The notes: generated by a model from the sequence alone, not told the origin. Numbered from the stretch's first letter, positions 32,223-45,184 are shown. The stretch: 64,000 nt of DNA from Notolepis coatsorum (GCA_963971535.1 OZ020592.1:127681689-127745688), one strand, 5' to 3'. Program-made: numbers and translations.

Positions 32223-33607
32223 CAGACCTGGCATTGTACGGCCTGCGGGCCGGATACGGCCCGCGGGATGATTCTGACCGGCCCGCGAAAGATTACATGA
32301 TAATTAAAAGAAAAAATTATAAATATTTGTATTTATTATTTAAAAAAAAAAAAAAATCATGTCAACGTTCACACGCACAATATACGCTTACCTAGGATTT
32401 GACTTGATTCAACAACAAAGCAGTCAGGGCAATGGCAAGCTGAAAACTGTCGAGTGTGGGTTTTTTTCACAACTGAGGTAGGTAGATTACATTTTTTTTA
32501 TTTGCAATTAATTTCAAGGCAACTAGGCAGCAACAATCTCGAACACATGAAAACCCTGAAAGAAGTCAAACCATCAGCTGATCACCGGCACAGGTACTCA
32601 TCCATGTTAGGAGCACTGCATGATGAATTTTCAAGGCGTTTTCAAGATTTCAAAAAGGTTGAGGATGAAATGAAGCTGGTTTCCTCTCCCTTTACATGCA
32701 GTGTTGATAGTGTACCCACTGATGTTCAGCTTGAACTCATTGACCTGCAGTCTGATTCACTACTGAAAGAGCACTTTAAGTCAGCATCACTGCTAGAGTT
32801 CTACTCTGCTCTCAAGGAGGAGAACTTTCCAAACATGAGGAGACATGCTCAGAAGATGTTGGTTCTCTTTGGATCCACCTACATATGTGAACAGACATTC
32901 TCAGTCATGACGTTTACCAAGTCCAGGTACAGATCCTCTCTCACTGATGAACATCTGGCAGCTATGCTTCGCATCTCCACCTCAGACATGCAACCTGACT
33001 TTGATGGACTTGTTAAAGCTCAACAGAGACTGGATTTATCACACTGAATGAAAAAAAGGGAACTGAAGAACACTAAAATGTGGAAATATAACAAGTGAAA
33101 TGGGACACTTGATATTTTTTTTTCTTTTTTTGCACAGTTCTGAAAACCTTAAATGTTTAACATAGGCATGTAAAGTAAAAAAGGCTACAAAACTGGGACA
33201 CTTTTCTTTACACAGTTCAGTGACATGTCTTGTTTATTTTGGCTATAAGATGATGTGATGTCTTTAGAAAGCTAAGAAAATCCTTGTTTCAATAGTATAT
33301 GAAACTCAAAATAATAACTTTATTTGTATAGCACTTTTTCATACATGCCCTTTGTTATTAATGTTTCACATTTTGTTTATCATTTTGGAAATAAATTCTA
33401 TTTGAATAAATGATATTTTTGAAAGCTAATTAATTGCCAAATAATAACATACACTCTTACCAGGGGTCAAAACAATGCCATTTACTGCTTTTTATATAGA
33501 AATAAAATGTATATTATGCATAATTGAGTTTGGAATTTTGGCCCGGCCCTCCAACATATTTTCAGTTGCTCATTCGGCCCCCTGGGAAAAATAATTGCCC
33601 ACCCCTG
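32223..33607 (+). mobile_element. hAT element with perfect 8-bp TSD
   Basis: CAGACCTGGCATTGTACGGC ... AAATAATTGCCCACCCCTG, flanked by TCCTAACC at 32215-32222 and 33608-33615. It retains the C-terminal part of a transposase. It is of the same family as 16930-18932, and here the A-rich site hit by the TTAA element in that copy is unoccupied. Confidence 0.95.
32454..33047 (+). pseudogene. hAT transposase C-terminal half
   Basis: The credible coding part starts near 'RQLGSNNLEHMKTLKEVK' (about 32515) and contains 'FSRRFQDFKKVEDEMKLVSS', 'DVQLELIDLQSDSLLKEHFK', 'LKEENFPNMRRHAQKMLVLF' and 'STYICEQTFSVMTFTKSRYR'. The last two form the hAT C-terminal dimerisation domain, typical of Charlie/GTF2IRD2-like transposases. 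The stop follows 'LDLSH'. The BED finger and the catalytic RNase H-like core upstream are deleted. The first 20 residues (from an ATG in 'MWVFFTTEVG') look like read-through of non-coding or intronic sequence. Confidence 0.92.
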
Positions 33608-33870
33608 TCCTAACCCAACCCCCTCCAATGTACAGTAATTTACCTAGTATGGTTTTGTCAATATTCCAATGTACAATTTTGCTTGTTTGTACAGTGTATC
33701 CCCCCCCCCTCCAATGTACAGTTTTGCTTGTTTATACAGTGTTTCTTCCCCCCCCCCCCCACCACCTCCAATGTAAATTACCCAGTATGGTTGTCCATAT
33801 CCCAATGTACCCAACCCCCCCCCACACAGCCCCACCCAACCTCCTCCAATGTACAGTTTCTACGTCAAAT
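33608..33870. repeat. C-rich imperfect tandem repeat
   Basis: Repeats of CTCCAATGTACAGTTTTGCT-type units separated by C runs, spaced about 55-60 bp. Confidence 0.8.
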
Positions 33871-33879
33871 GTATATACT

Positions 33880-34150
33880 CCCTTTTCTTGACTCTTTTTG
33901 TATCACAAACAGTACTGTATTTGCAAATCTGGTATGTCATAAATGTATAGATGTAGCAGTACTGACTATCTGTATGTCATGTATGTCATATATGTCCTGA
34001 TGAATTGAAAATGGGGGACCCTGATGTAAACAAGACGAAAGTCTTTCTCTGGTCTGCATCCCCTTAACAATTGTATGTATTGAGCTGTACTGTATTGTAC
34101 CCATTCTGCCATCTGTTAATAAAGTTTTCAATCAATTAAATCAATCAATT
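33880..34150 (+). mobile_element. LINE 3' end (Rex/L2-like)
   Basis: 'gggggaccctgatgtaaa', 'ctttctctggtctgcatccc', then 'aataaagttttcaatcaatt' with an AATC tail. Related pieces occur at 21850-21930 and about 8735-8780. Confidence 0.7.
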
Positions 34151-34164
34151 CTATTTCTCACCCC

Positions 34165-34335
<171 letters not shown>

Positions 34336-34369
34336 ATGTGTGCTTGTGTGCTTGTGTGTGGAGAGTTCA

Positions 34370-34620
34370 GTGTTCAATGTTCTGATGGCCTGGGGGAAGA
34401 AGCTGAGTCTGAGTCTCTCTGTTCTTGCTGTGTGTATGTGGAAGCGCTTGCCTGACCGCAGAAGCTTGAACAGGCTATTGCTGGGGTTGTGAGGGTCCTT
34501 CATTATTCTGCAGGCTCTGGATTTGCACCTCCTATTGTATAAGTTCTGCAGGGGTGGTAGTGCAATACCTGTAGTACGCTCTGCTGAGCACACCACTCTA
34601 TGTAGGGCCTTCCTGTCCTT
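34370..34620 (-). pseudogene. LINE ORF2 C-terminal relic
   Basis: On the minus strand: 'CKSRACRIMKDPHNPSNSLF', 'LLRSGKRFHIHTARTERLRL', 'SFFPQAIRTLN'. These are the last conserved blocks of a common fish LINE ORF2. A second, shorter copy is at about 60165-60290. Truncated by the GT array on its 3' side. Confidence 0.8.
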
Positions 34621-35224
34621 CTCTCCCTCTCTCCATCCCCACTCCCTCCATCTATCCCTCTCTCCCTCCCCCCTCCCTCCATATCTTTCTCTCTCCTTCC
34701 CTCTCTCCATGTTTTATAACTTGATTGTCTGTCGTAATTTATCTTTTCTTCCCTCTCTGGTTTTATGCCGTCCTGTGCGGCGTTCCTTGCGCTCACCTTG
34801 AGCGATGAATTCTTTATTGTTTCAACCCCCCCCCCCCCCCATGGGAAACTCTGTAGCCCTAACAGAGTCAGGAGCAGAAGCGCTGACGACACTAGAACTG
34901 TTACTTTGGAACAGCTTCGTATTGGAAGGATTATACTGTGAACTTTATTTCACACTTGACCAGAATTATTGTCCTGCGACGTCAACGTCTGTGTCACGTG
35001 GAACAAAGATAGTGTTCACCTTCTAGGCTACCGACGTTTCACACAGAGAGCAATGCGTCTGTTACTAGGCAACGCCAGCTTTCGCGCAACAACAACAACA
35101 ACAAAAAAGCTGTCGGCAATAGTTCTCTCGTGTCATAATAATGGGCGGATATTATTAGTCGGTTTGGTCGCGCTTTATTTGGATGTACAGTACATCATTA
35201 TTGGTCTGTCAGTTGTGGCTTGTA
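34621..35224. other. Non-coding stretch, CT-rich then CpG-containing
   Basis: CT-rich to 34720, a C run at about 34827-34841, then 34960-35160 with several CpGs, an E-box CACGTG (about 34997) and an RFX-type X-box. No coding support. Confidence 0.4.
35061..35073. promoter_or_regulatory. Candidate RFX X-box
   Basis: GTTACTAGGCAAC fits the two half-sites of an X-box (GTT-CC/GGCAAC type). Sequence match only; a single short motif can arise by chance. Confidence 0.25.
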
Positions 35225-35440
35225 TAAGATACGATAAGATATACCTTTATTGATCCCCTTAGGGGAAATGTGGGTGTCATAGCAGCATGGGGGAGGGGAG
35301 GTACAGGCAAGGTAACAGTAGAAAGACACATAGGCAATGAAATTTGATCTGAATGTAGAAATATTAGGAAAGAATAAACAGTGCAAACAATATAATTAAC
35401 TCTTTGTATATAATTAAGATAACAATTTAAGTTTAGGGGA
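35225..35440 (-). mobile_element. LINE 3' UTR (minus strand)
   Basis: The reverse complement ends 'cccctaaggggatcaataaa' 'ggtatatcttatcttat', a typical fish LINE 3' end with a TCTTA tail. No ORF part kept. Confidence 0.8.
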
Positions 35441-35464
35441 CGTTTAGATATGTATTGGGGTTAA

Positions 35465-35870
35465 GGCTGAGCCCGAATGTTCGAAAACGTTTGAACGTTT
35501 GTTCGTTACGTTGGCATTCAAATTCTAAATCAAAATTCGAATAACATTTTTTATTCTGTTTAAACTTTAAACCAATGGGGTTTTTCTTCACAGTTGCAGA
35601 TAAAGCGTAGGCTACACTAATATTATAGTATAACAAAAAACTGCTGAGTTATATTCATTAAAGAAAGTTAATTTAATAAAAAAGAGACTAATTTAATCAG
35701 ATTAATCACTTTATTCAAATTGAGGATTTAGTTTGAGGATATTTATATACATTTTCTTTTTTTAATGAATAATTAAAAAAAAAAAATCAAATGTAAATTT
35801 TTTAATTTTTTTTAATTAAAATCAAAGGTTCGAACGTTCGTTCGGAAAAACCCTGACGAAGTTCGAATCC
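35465..35870. mobile_element. Possible TTCGAACG-ended element
   Basis: Left part GAGCCCGAATGTTCGAAAAC and right part GGTTCGAACGTTCGTTCGG are imperfect inverted pairs around AT-rich sequence. A similar start (GACGAGCCCGAATTCGAATA) occurs at 50347. Boundaries uncertain. Confidence 0.4.
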
Positions 35871-36002
35871 CAAAAACAGGCTTCGGGGACAGCTGGCACC
35901 CCCCTGTCATCCCTACTGGCTGTCCCTTTCACTCCCCCCCCCATGTCCTCTCATCTGCATCCATCTTCCTCTCTGTCCTTCTATGTTGGCCTGCTCTTCT
36001 CA

Positions 36003-36005
<3 letters not shown>

Positions 36006-36086
<81 letters not shown>

Positions 36087-36093
36087 CTCTCTC

Positions 36094-36148
<55 letters not shown>

Positions 36149-36170
36149 ATCGCTCTCTCCCCCTCTCTCG
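36006..36170. repeat. (CT)n microsatellite
   Basis: CT repeats with occasional TATCT interruptions. Confidence 0.97.
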
Positions 36171-36296
36171 TTATATCCGTCCCTCTCTCCTTCTCACACT
36201 ATGCGTCACTTTTATCTGGTTCCTCTCCTCCCTACCTGTCCCCCTTTTCTCATCCTCTTATCTTCTCTATGCTTGCTCTCATTCCACTCCACTTGT

Positions 36297-36470
36297 AGTG
36301 TGGTAGTGAACGGGTTAACTTTATGCATTGTCGCAGTGAAAGGGTTAGCACGTATGTAGTGGCAGTGAAAGGGTTAACCTGTATGCAGTGTGGCAGTGAA
36401 AGGGTTAACACGTATGCAGTGTGGCAGTGAAAGGGTTAACACTTCTGTAGTGTGGCAGTGAAGTATTGCT
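36297..36470. repeat. About 31-33-bp tandem repeat of a TTAA-element end
   Basis: Five or six units of GTGGCAGTGAAAGGGTTAAC plus ACGTATGCAGT. The core GGCAGTGAAAGGGTTAA is the terminus of the palindromic TTAA element at 62068-62260. Confidence 0.85.
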
Positions 36471-36477
36471 GTAAATA

Positions 36478-36772
36478 TCCGCGCGGCGCCGGCGTCTCTT
36501 CCGCCCGGTAACTCTGACACTTACACGCTCCGCCCGTGCCGCGCTCAACACTAAATTACATGTGCGTTGTTGTTGTTTCACTGTGTTGCCTTTTAGATTT
36601 TAATTAATTTTAGGGGTCACGGCGTCCGAACGCGGCACTAAATCAGTCGGGAACGCCCTCCTCGCAAACGTATCAAAGCGAGTATGTCGTGTGTGCGGCA
36701 GGTGTGGAGATAAACACACAGCTGGGATACTTTATCTGCGCTGCTGAGGTTCTCTCTTTTTTTTAGAGACAG
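36478..36772 (+). other. CpG-rich stretch
   Basis: CCGCGCGGCGCCGGCGTCTC and further CpGs to about 36690, ending in a pyrimidine tract (ttctctctttttttt) and AG at about 36767. Could be a remnant promoter/5' region; no TATA or start site evidence. Confidence 0.35.
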
Positions 36773-36884
36773 ATGACCAATCATCCGCTGGAAGTGCTGT
36801 GTGCTATTCCGGGGGCCGCTGGAGGCAGCACAGCAACCGTCCCGGTCATCTGGTCACTGTGTGGCGGCCGGACGGGAGAGCTTA
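36773..36884 (+). other. Candidate short coding exon (weak)
   Basis: An ATG six bases after a pyrimidine-AG reads 'MTNHPLEVLCAIPGAAGGST' then 'ATVPVIWSLCGGRTGEL' up to the Harbinger MITE at 36885. The composition is plausible for protein but I do not recognise it, and the frame continues into the MITE. It may equally be chance. Confidence 0.25.
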
Positions 36885-37160
36885 GGCTGCGTTCACACTG
36901 CAGGCACAAAAGCGGCCAGAATCTTGATATTTTTTTTTTTTACTCTGGTCTGTTTTTTTTTCATTTCATACGCGGTCCTAAATCAGATACAGGTCTGGTC
37001 TTCGTTATTGTTCATTTTCGCATGTGGGTCCGTTCACACAGAGCGTGGACAGTTCACACTAGAATCTGATATTGGCCACGTTAAAAAAATACAAAATAAA
37101 ATATCAAATCCGAGCACTAAATCAGAATTGAGCACTAAGGCTTGCAGTGTGAACGCAGCC
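36885..37160. mobile_element. Harbinger-like MITE (GGCTGCGTTCACACTGCA ends)
   Basis: 276 bp. Left GGCTGCGTTCACACTGCA; right TGCAGTGTGAACGCAGCC. Flanked by TTA at 36882-36884 and 37161-37163, a 3-bp duplication as in PIF/Harbinger. The interior is AT-rich with CAAATCCGAGCACTAAATCAG-type words. Confidence 0.88.
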
Positions 37161-37163
37161 TTA

Positions 37164-37917
<754 letters not shown>

Positions 37918-38217
37918 CGTGCGTGCGTGCGTGTCTGTCTGTACTGAAACTAACGTGATTATCTCTCCACCAGCACTTCTTCAGCTCATAGGGGATTCTT
38001 GTCATCTGTAGCATAACTGCCCTGAAGTTTCAACAGATATACATGCTGTACATTCTGGCTCGCGGCTCTCGCCGTGGTTTAATGGTGATACTCACTCCCA
38101 GAGCGTATACTGTATGTCAAACATACATTTAAAAGGCCATCTATTCTTCTATTCCACTGGTGTAAAGGAAAACTCTCCCTGAAATGGAATGTACACAAGC
38201 TATTACGCTGCTGGCCA

Positions 38218-38450
38218 GTATGACCTACTACCATAGTGTCTTTATACCTCTATCACTGTACATATTAACACTACAACTCTGTATATACATTAGCACTATT
38301 ACTCAGTAGTACTAATTTATATATTTTATACCCAGTTTAATCTCCTGTACATTGTATATTACTATTGCACTTGACTGTTACATTTGCACTCTGGTTGGAT
38401 GCCATGGAACTTGTTCCCGTTGTACTGTCCTTGTGCTGTATGATGACTGG
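38218..38450 (+). mobile_element. LINE 3' UTR repeat, copy 3
   Basis: Aligns by eye with 30085-30335 ('ctttatacctctatcactgt', 'cagtttaatctcctgtacat'). 3' end diverged. Confidence 0.72.
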
Positions 38451-39095
38451 ATGGTCACAGGTTTAAACCCTCTTTCAAATAGATTTCATACACTTTTCTC
38501 TGCTCAGCGTTTCACTCGGGACCTTCATCGGGACATAAGGATTGTAAAATAATGGTCATGTGGGTTATTTGCCCTCTCCCTTGGTACAGGAAGTGACATC
38601 ATCCATTACAATGAAAGAAAAAAGAACAACGTGTTGAGTAAAGAGTGTTTAACATCTTATTTAGAGAAAAGGGTCAACTTGTTTTACTGTTATATATCAG
38701 GCATCTAAGCCTAGGTTTAAGAAGGAACACAGCATCGCGACGAGGCCAAGTCCACTGAAAGAAACAACAACAAATAATCACCAGGCCATTATCAATTTTG
38801 TAGGATTATTGAATGTATTTCATAAACACACACATTATGCCTTGTCTCCACTAGACAGGGTTTAGCTGTGCTCTAGTCTGGCCTGTCTGCCACCATTGTT
38901 TTTAGAACCCTTGCCAGACCTGGTTGGACCCCGGCTGAAACAAACACCTTTCACAACCTGGCCAGACCTGACTGAGACAGACAACCTTTCACAACCTGGC
39001 CAGACCTGAGTCAAAGCCGGTCAGGTCTGTTGTATCATCATGGTTTACCACAGTTGTTGGTGTTGGAGAGTTTACAAGAAACGCAATGGAGATGC
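38451..39095. other. Non-coding stretch with local repeats
   Basis: ACAACCTGGCCAGACCTGA occurs repeatedly at 38930-39010. Nothing coding. Confidence 0.45.
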
Positions 39096-39231
39096 AAACC
39101 CAACCATACCATACCAAACCTGGCCATGGCTAGCCCCAGCCAGGCTGAACATAGCTAATGGGGACACAAACCCAACCATACCATACCAAACCTGGCCGTG
39201 GCTAGCCCCAGCCAGGCTGAACATAGCTATG
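39096..39231. repeat. 72-bp tandem repeat, 2 copies
   Basis: AAACCCAACCATACCATACC... begins at 39096 and again at 39168, nearly identical. It ends at the TTAA-type element. Confidence 0.93.
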
Positions 39232-40191
39232 TTATCCAAAAGGGTGCCGGCCAGAAATCCGGAAAATGACTGTGGATTGCCAGCGCTATTTGTCTATGGA
39301 GAAATTCCCCTTCTTTGCAGGGCTATAACTTTTTAAATTCTATTGCTACATTGCCATTATTAGGGCCCATTCAAAGTCCTATATGTATTGTTCATTGTGT
39401 AGCAACGTTAAACTTTTTCATTCACATATTCATAGTAAAGTATGGTCTAATGTATAAGTATGTTTTCATCTCTTTCTGCAGCTTTCTCCAGAACGTGATA
39501 TATAGCCCCAAATGCATTATATTGATGATGAAATACAGTTTGATGGCAATCAGGGCGATATAAAAAATTTCAATTGGACGTACTTCTAGAATGATCTACG
39601 TATGATCTGATGATGACCGGATGGGCGGGGGATCGTTTATAATTCCGTGGGCAGCGTTATATCATTTATCTAGTGTGGGTGATATGTTCATCATAACAGT
39701 TTATATGGAATACGATCAAAAATAACGCTGAATCTTACCGTATCCTCCTCGCGCCGTTGGGCGATGAGCGTGGAACAGTCATTTACCTATTATGGTATGT
39801 AGAAATATCGGGTCCATTTCCAGCTTGTATAATAGTATATATGTCCAAATCATGTTGTTTATCGAGTTATTGGCAATCGATCGCTATGTATTGTGTCGAG
39901 ATCGAGTCCCGGTAGCCAAACAGAGTGCCCGGAAGTAATATGGCCGACCAGCACAACCTCCATAGCACTTCCTGTTTGGCGATTGCGCCGATCGGCCACC
40001 AGATGGCGCTCCTGAACCGCCAGAGAGCTCAGTGGGTCCTCCTGGTGGATCTCAGGCCAGCGGAGGGGAAATATGAATCCGATCGCAGATTTTTGAAATA
40101 TTGATATAAGGACGCTGTAAAGCGTCCTCCGGCAACTTGAGCATGGCCGGGAATGACGCTGTAAAGTGTTTTCCGGCAGTCAAAGTGTTAA
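39232..40191. mobile_element. piggyBac-like TTAA element, copy 2
   Basis: Left end degraded (TTATCCAAAAGGGTGCCGG); right end GGCAGTCAAAGTGTTAA at 40191. Close match to 17034-18292 outside that copy's MITE. It carries the empty GTCTAATG site at about 39446-39453. No transposase recognised. Confidence 0.75.
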
Positions 40192-41275
<1,084 letters not shown>

Positions 41276-41578
41276 ATGATTGATTGATTGATTGATTTTT
41301 ATTGTGGAGTAAAAGACAGCATCCAAGGGATAAAAACATGAGAAAGTGCAAGCACTTATTTCCATCATGGTCCCTGATTTTGGACATGGACAGACATTAT
41401 AAAACATAGAGCATCATAATAAAACAGAGCATCAACCATCATAATAAAACATAGATCATCATAATAAAACATAGATCATCATAATAAAAACATAGATCAT
41501 CATAATAAGACATATAGCAACCCCATAAAACATTAACCTGTATTTCACTTCTACATATACTATCACGAGACTAACAGA
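41276..41578 (-). mobile_element. LINE 3' end (TGATT tail) with 22-bp repeats
   Basis: Begins TGATTGATTGATTGATTTTT, the reverse of an AATCA-tailed LINE 3' end. 41415-41510 has five spaced copies of ATCATAATAAAACATAG. Confidence 0.65.
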
Positions 41579-41806
41579 TCTGGTAGTGCAGTTACACTGT
41601 GTACGTCTGGTAGTGCAGTTACACTGTGTACGTCTGGTGGTGCAGTTACACTGTGTACGTCTGGTGGTGCAGTTACACTGTGTACGTCTGGTGGTGCAGT
41701 TACACTGTGTACGTCTGGTGGTAGTGCAGTTACACTGTGTACGTCTGCTAGTGCAGTTACACTGTGTACGTCTGGTGGTAGTACAGTTACACTGTGTACG
41801 TCTGGT
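41579..41806. repeat. 27-bp minisatellite, array 1
   Basis: About 8 units of TCTGGTAGTGCAGTTACACT plus GTGTACG, some with an extra GGTA triplet. 27 is a multiple of 3, so the ORFs over it are artefacts of periodicity. Confidence 0.96.
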
Positions 41807-42235
41807 ATGGTATGGTATTTATTTTAGACAACAAAACATATACAGATCATTACTCACATATTTGCTTTTGTCAAGGATAGGAACGAAAAAGGCGCAATGA
41901 CTTATTTACATCGTTGTCCTTGGATGTCAAGGATGCTTGAAAACAACACATATAACTCATTACAGGAAATCTTTCACAATTATTACATTTGCATAGTAAT
42001 AATGGCACAACCCTTAATGAATACAAACATGCACATTTGTTGATACATATTCTTCTAGCCGTGAGTCTGTGTGTCTCCTAAGCACCCCAAGGGAGGGGTT
42101 GAGGGGAGGGAGGGAGGACGGTAAGAGATTCCGGTTTTGACTGATTACATTCGCCATCAGCTAGTGCCGGTGGGGGGGGGGGGGGTATTTTGACTACAGT
42201 TGCCGTCAAGGGGAGGGATTTTGGTTTAGGAGTGG
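41807..42235 (-). mobile_element. LINE 3' fragment inserted in the minisatellite
   Basis: Starts GGTATGGTATGGTATTTATT, the reverse of AATAAATACCATACCATACC, a LINE tail. It separates the two arrays of the same 27-bp unit. The G run at about 42172-42185 lies inside. Confidence 0.6.
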
Positions 42236-42421
42236 GTGGTAGTGCAGTTACACTGTGTACGTCTGGTAGTGCAGTTACACTGTGTACGTCTGGTAGTGCA
42301 GTTACACTGTGTACGTCTGGTGGTAGTGCAGTTACACTGTGTACGTCTGCTAGTGCAGTTACACTGTGTACGTCTGCTAGTGCAGTTACACTGTGTACGT
42401 CTGCTAGTGCAGTTACACTGT
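42236..42421. repeat. 27-bp minisatellite, array 2
   Basis: About 7 units of the same sequence as array 1, including the CTGCTAGTGCAG variant shared between arrays. Confidence 0.95.
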
Positions 42422-42429
42422 AATGGAAT

Positions 42430-42570
42430 TGACTCAATGGAATAGCATCCTTCACCACATAGCGGAGCAGCCCCATTAGCAAGTACCTTTGTGATGCCCT
42501 TGAGCAAGGCATTTAACCACCTCCTGATCCTGTGTAGCTGCTCAGTGTCCAGCAGTGAAGGACTGTTTGT
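42430..42570 (+). mobile_element. SINE 3' fragment (family C)
   Basis: Contains GATGCCCTTGAGCAAGGCAT and 'tgctcagtgtccagcagtg', the body of a common fish SINE. No tRNA head kept. Confidence 0.6.
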
Positions 42571-42972
42571 ACAGGGAAACCCAGAGGTGTGCGTGTCTAT
42601 AATTACAGTATAGTATATGATCTAGAATCCAGAAAAACAAGACTCAATCTATGCAGTCATCAGGAAGCTTTGGGACAATGGATGAATATACTATATGCAA
42701 TGCTATCTCTGTGGACTTCTGATTGATGTTTTATACTCCAATGCAATTTATTTCATTGTGCTACTAACTGCTCTGAAGCGTGCCCATATCCCCAGAAAGT
42801 CACTCGGGGCGCTGACTCTCACAGTGTTCACAAGGTCCTTCACACAGATATTTAATTGCTGTAATGGCCACTCCTATTCACCACCCCGTACCCAAGCCTT
42901 TCTCAACAAAAATGACAAACGTCTATGTCATGTGATTGGTTTTGTGGTGGCGGGTGGTGACTTGTAAGAGAG
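42571..42972. other. Non-coding stretch
   Basis: No repeat or coding signal recognised. Ordinary base composition. Confidence 0.4.
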
Positions 42973-43069
<97 letters not shown>

Positions 43070-43071
43070 GA

Positions 43072-43144
<73 letters not shown>

Positions 43145-43148
43145 GCTG

Positions 43149-43229
<81 letters not shown>

Positions 43230-43242
43230 TTACTATTCCTAT

Positions 43243-43282
<40 letters not shown>

Positions 43283-43322
43283 GATACTACTACTGCTACT
43301 ACTGCTACTGCTATTACTACTG

Positions 43323-43363
<41 letters not shown>

Positions 43364-43367
43364 GCTG

Positions 43368-43406
<39 letters not shown>

Positions 43407-43425
43407 TTACTATTACTATTACTAT

Positions 43426-43495
<70 letters not shown>

Positions 43496-43517
43496 GATAC
43501 TACTACAGTACTACTAC
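42973..43517. repeat. (ACT)n trinucleotide array, about 545 bp
   Basis: Nearly continuous ACT with scattered GCT, GAT and ATT variants. It gives a poly-leucine frame that is not a gene. Confidence 0.98.
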
Positions 43518-43539
43518 AACTTTCAGTCTTTATTTATCA

Positions 43540-43828
43540 TGCAGTGACACACACATGCCACAATGTGACAGGTGAACGTGCCGGCTCCCTAAACTGTCTG
43601 AGATTACAATCACAATGTGTGAAATGTGTTTTGCATTGGATTTTCATTACTAACGTTGATATATCCGTCCCCGCCGTGTGCTCAGAGCTTCCGACAGCTC
43701 GCGTGCGAAGGAGCGGAGGAGGCGACAACCGCTGTGTTGAGGGGTCTGGCGGTGCAGTTGAAATACATTATAAAGTGCGTTAGTGGTGGTGGCTTTATTT
43801 TTTGTCTACTTATGTAGTGTTTATTATA
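43540..43828. other. Unique-looking stretch with a weak exon candidate
   Basis: 43686-43774 follows 'tgtgctcag' and precedes 'gtgcgt'. In one frame it reads 'SFRQLACEGAEEATTAVLRG' then 'LAVQLKYIIK'. It is open, has balanced composition and is 89 bp long. I do not recognise the protein, and the acceptor's pyrimidine tract is poor. Confidence 0.3.
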
Positions 43829-43849
43829 TTTATATATATATATATATAT
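43829..43849. repeat. (TA)n
   Basis: Short TA run; with 45185-45219 it forms the target of the hAT-like element between them. Confidence 0.9.
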
Positions 43850-45181
43850 TAGGGCTGTCAAAATTAATGCTTTAACTTTGGAGATTAATTTTAATTATTA
43901 AAGCATTAAAATAAATTAATCTAGATGAATCTATGGAGTGAAAAATCTTCAATCTTAGCGCCGCGGATATAAGAAAGAGGTCTAGCTGAGTCAATGTTGA
44001 TGGTTTTGTTGAACATTTGTATTTCACAGGAGAGAAACTGTATTCAAAGAAAGCTATTAAAATAGTCTTTGAATCTAAATATACTTTATTTGTGTTGATT
44101 TTACATTAATTCCATGATTTTACTCAAGTAAATATCTGTTACAAGCTTCCGTCTTAACACAATGGCGCCCAAGCACGGATATATCCGGCTTTCGATTCCA
44201 CCCGTTGTGGACATAAGCACGGATAAATCCGTGGCAAGTTGTTATTGCTTTTATTCCATTTTAATAACCTATTCAAGGTCGCCGAGCGGCACTGCAGATG
44301 TACCCTATTCTTTGAATTCGCCAACGTGCAATACCGGCCAGATCTTCTCAGGGGCGCTATCGCGATAATGCAGTGTTCCCTGTGGCCGAACGGTGGACTT
44401 TTTTTTTTTTACTTTCAATGGAGATTTCAGTTAGCAGGATTCTGGATCTGCAGCCTGTAGCTTGGATTACGTTTTGCATCGCAGATTTCACCATGCAATA
44501 AGGGGATTTATCATCAGCCAATGGACATATCGATCTACCAGATGGTGATCGATAACGGGGAAATGCTCTGGGGGATCCCACCGGACCACGGTAAGATCTT
44601 TTTCACGTAAAGTACATCCCGATCGTTTTGATAGCCATCCAGGCGTTTGGCCTATGAGGCTAATGAGGCTAACGCGGTTATTGCTAATCTATAATCAGAA
44701 ACGACGTCCCCCCCCCCCCCCCCCCCTTTCATGCATACATGCGTGAGGATCTTGTCGATCATATGCAGTTTGAGTTTTAACTGGAGCATATCTATAACCG
44801 AAATGCCATTGGATTTAACGTTATTAGCTATTAGCCCGTTATCTCGGCTTCCAGGAAATATACTAGACCAAATCCGGTATAATGCTTATATTCACGGCGC
44901 TATAAAATGAGAACGTATTGATGCAATTTTTTTTTCTTTAAGCCATTTTGAAGGGACGGTTTATGGTCTCAATTCACAATGAGAATGGACAGAAAGCAAT
45001 ACTATAAAGTATAGATTTAGCTCTACAAACAGCCCCATGTCTGTTTACATTTCACGGTCCTCTTGAGATTAATTAGACTCATCCCAATGGCCCCGAATGT
45101 GTTAAGTAGAAAAATGCTATTTTTAATCTAGATTAATTACAGATAATTGTGAGATAAAACATTTTTAATCTATTGACAGCA

Positions 45182-45184
<3 letters not shown>
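43850..45184. mobile_element. hAT-like MITE (TAGGGCTGTCAA ends), interrupted
   Basis: Starts TAGGGCTGTCAAAATTAATG; ends ATCTATTGACAGCACTA. Flanked by TA repeats on both sides, which hides but permits an 8-bp ATATATAT duplication. Only about 380 bp once the TTAA element 44154-45105 is removed. Confidence 0.78.
44154..45105. mobile_element. piggyBac-like TTAA element (second subfamily)
   Basis: TTAACACAATGGCGCCCAAG ... CAATGGCCCCGAATGTGTTAA, with TTAA at both ends (44154-44157 and 45102-45105). Shares scattered blocks with 48297-49236 ('ataccggccagatctt', 'tagctctacaaac'). A C run sits at about 44708-44727. No transposase recognised. Confidence 0.75.

Noticed and set aside
41586..41900. ORF with VQLHCVRLV repeats, as a possible repeat protein
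   Set aside because: 27-bp minisatellite whose period is a multiple of three; no flanking coding sequence.
41400..42430. CRISPR-like array (regular short repeats)
   Set aside because: Units are directly tandem without unique spacers, in a eukaryotic genome; a minisatellite.
42936..43547. 203-codon poly-leucine ORF
   Set aside because: An (ACT)n microsatellite read in one frame.
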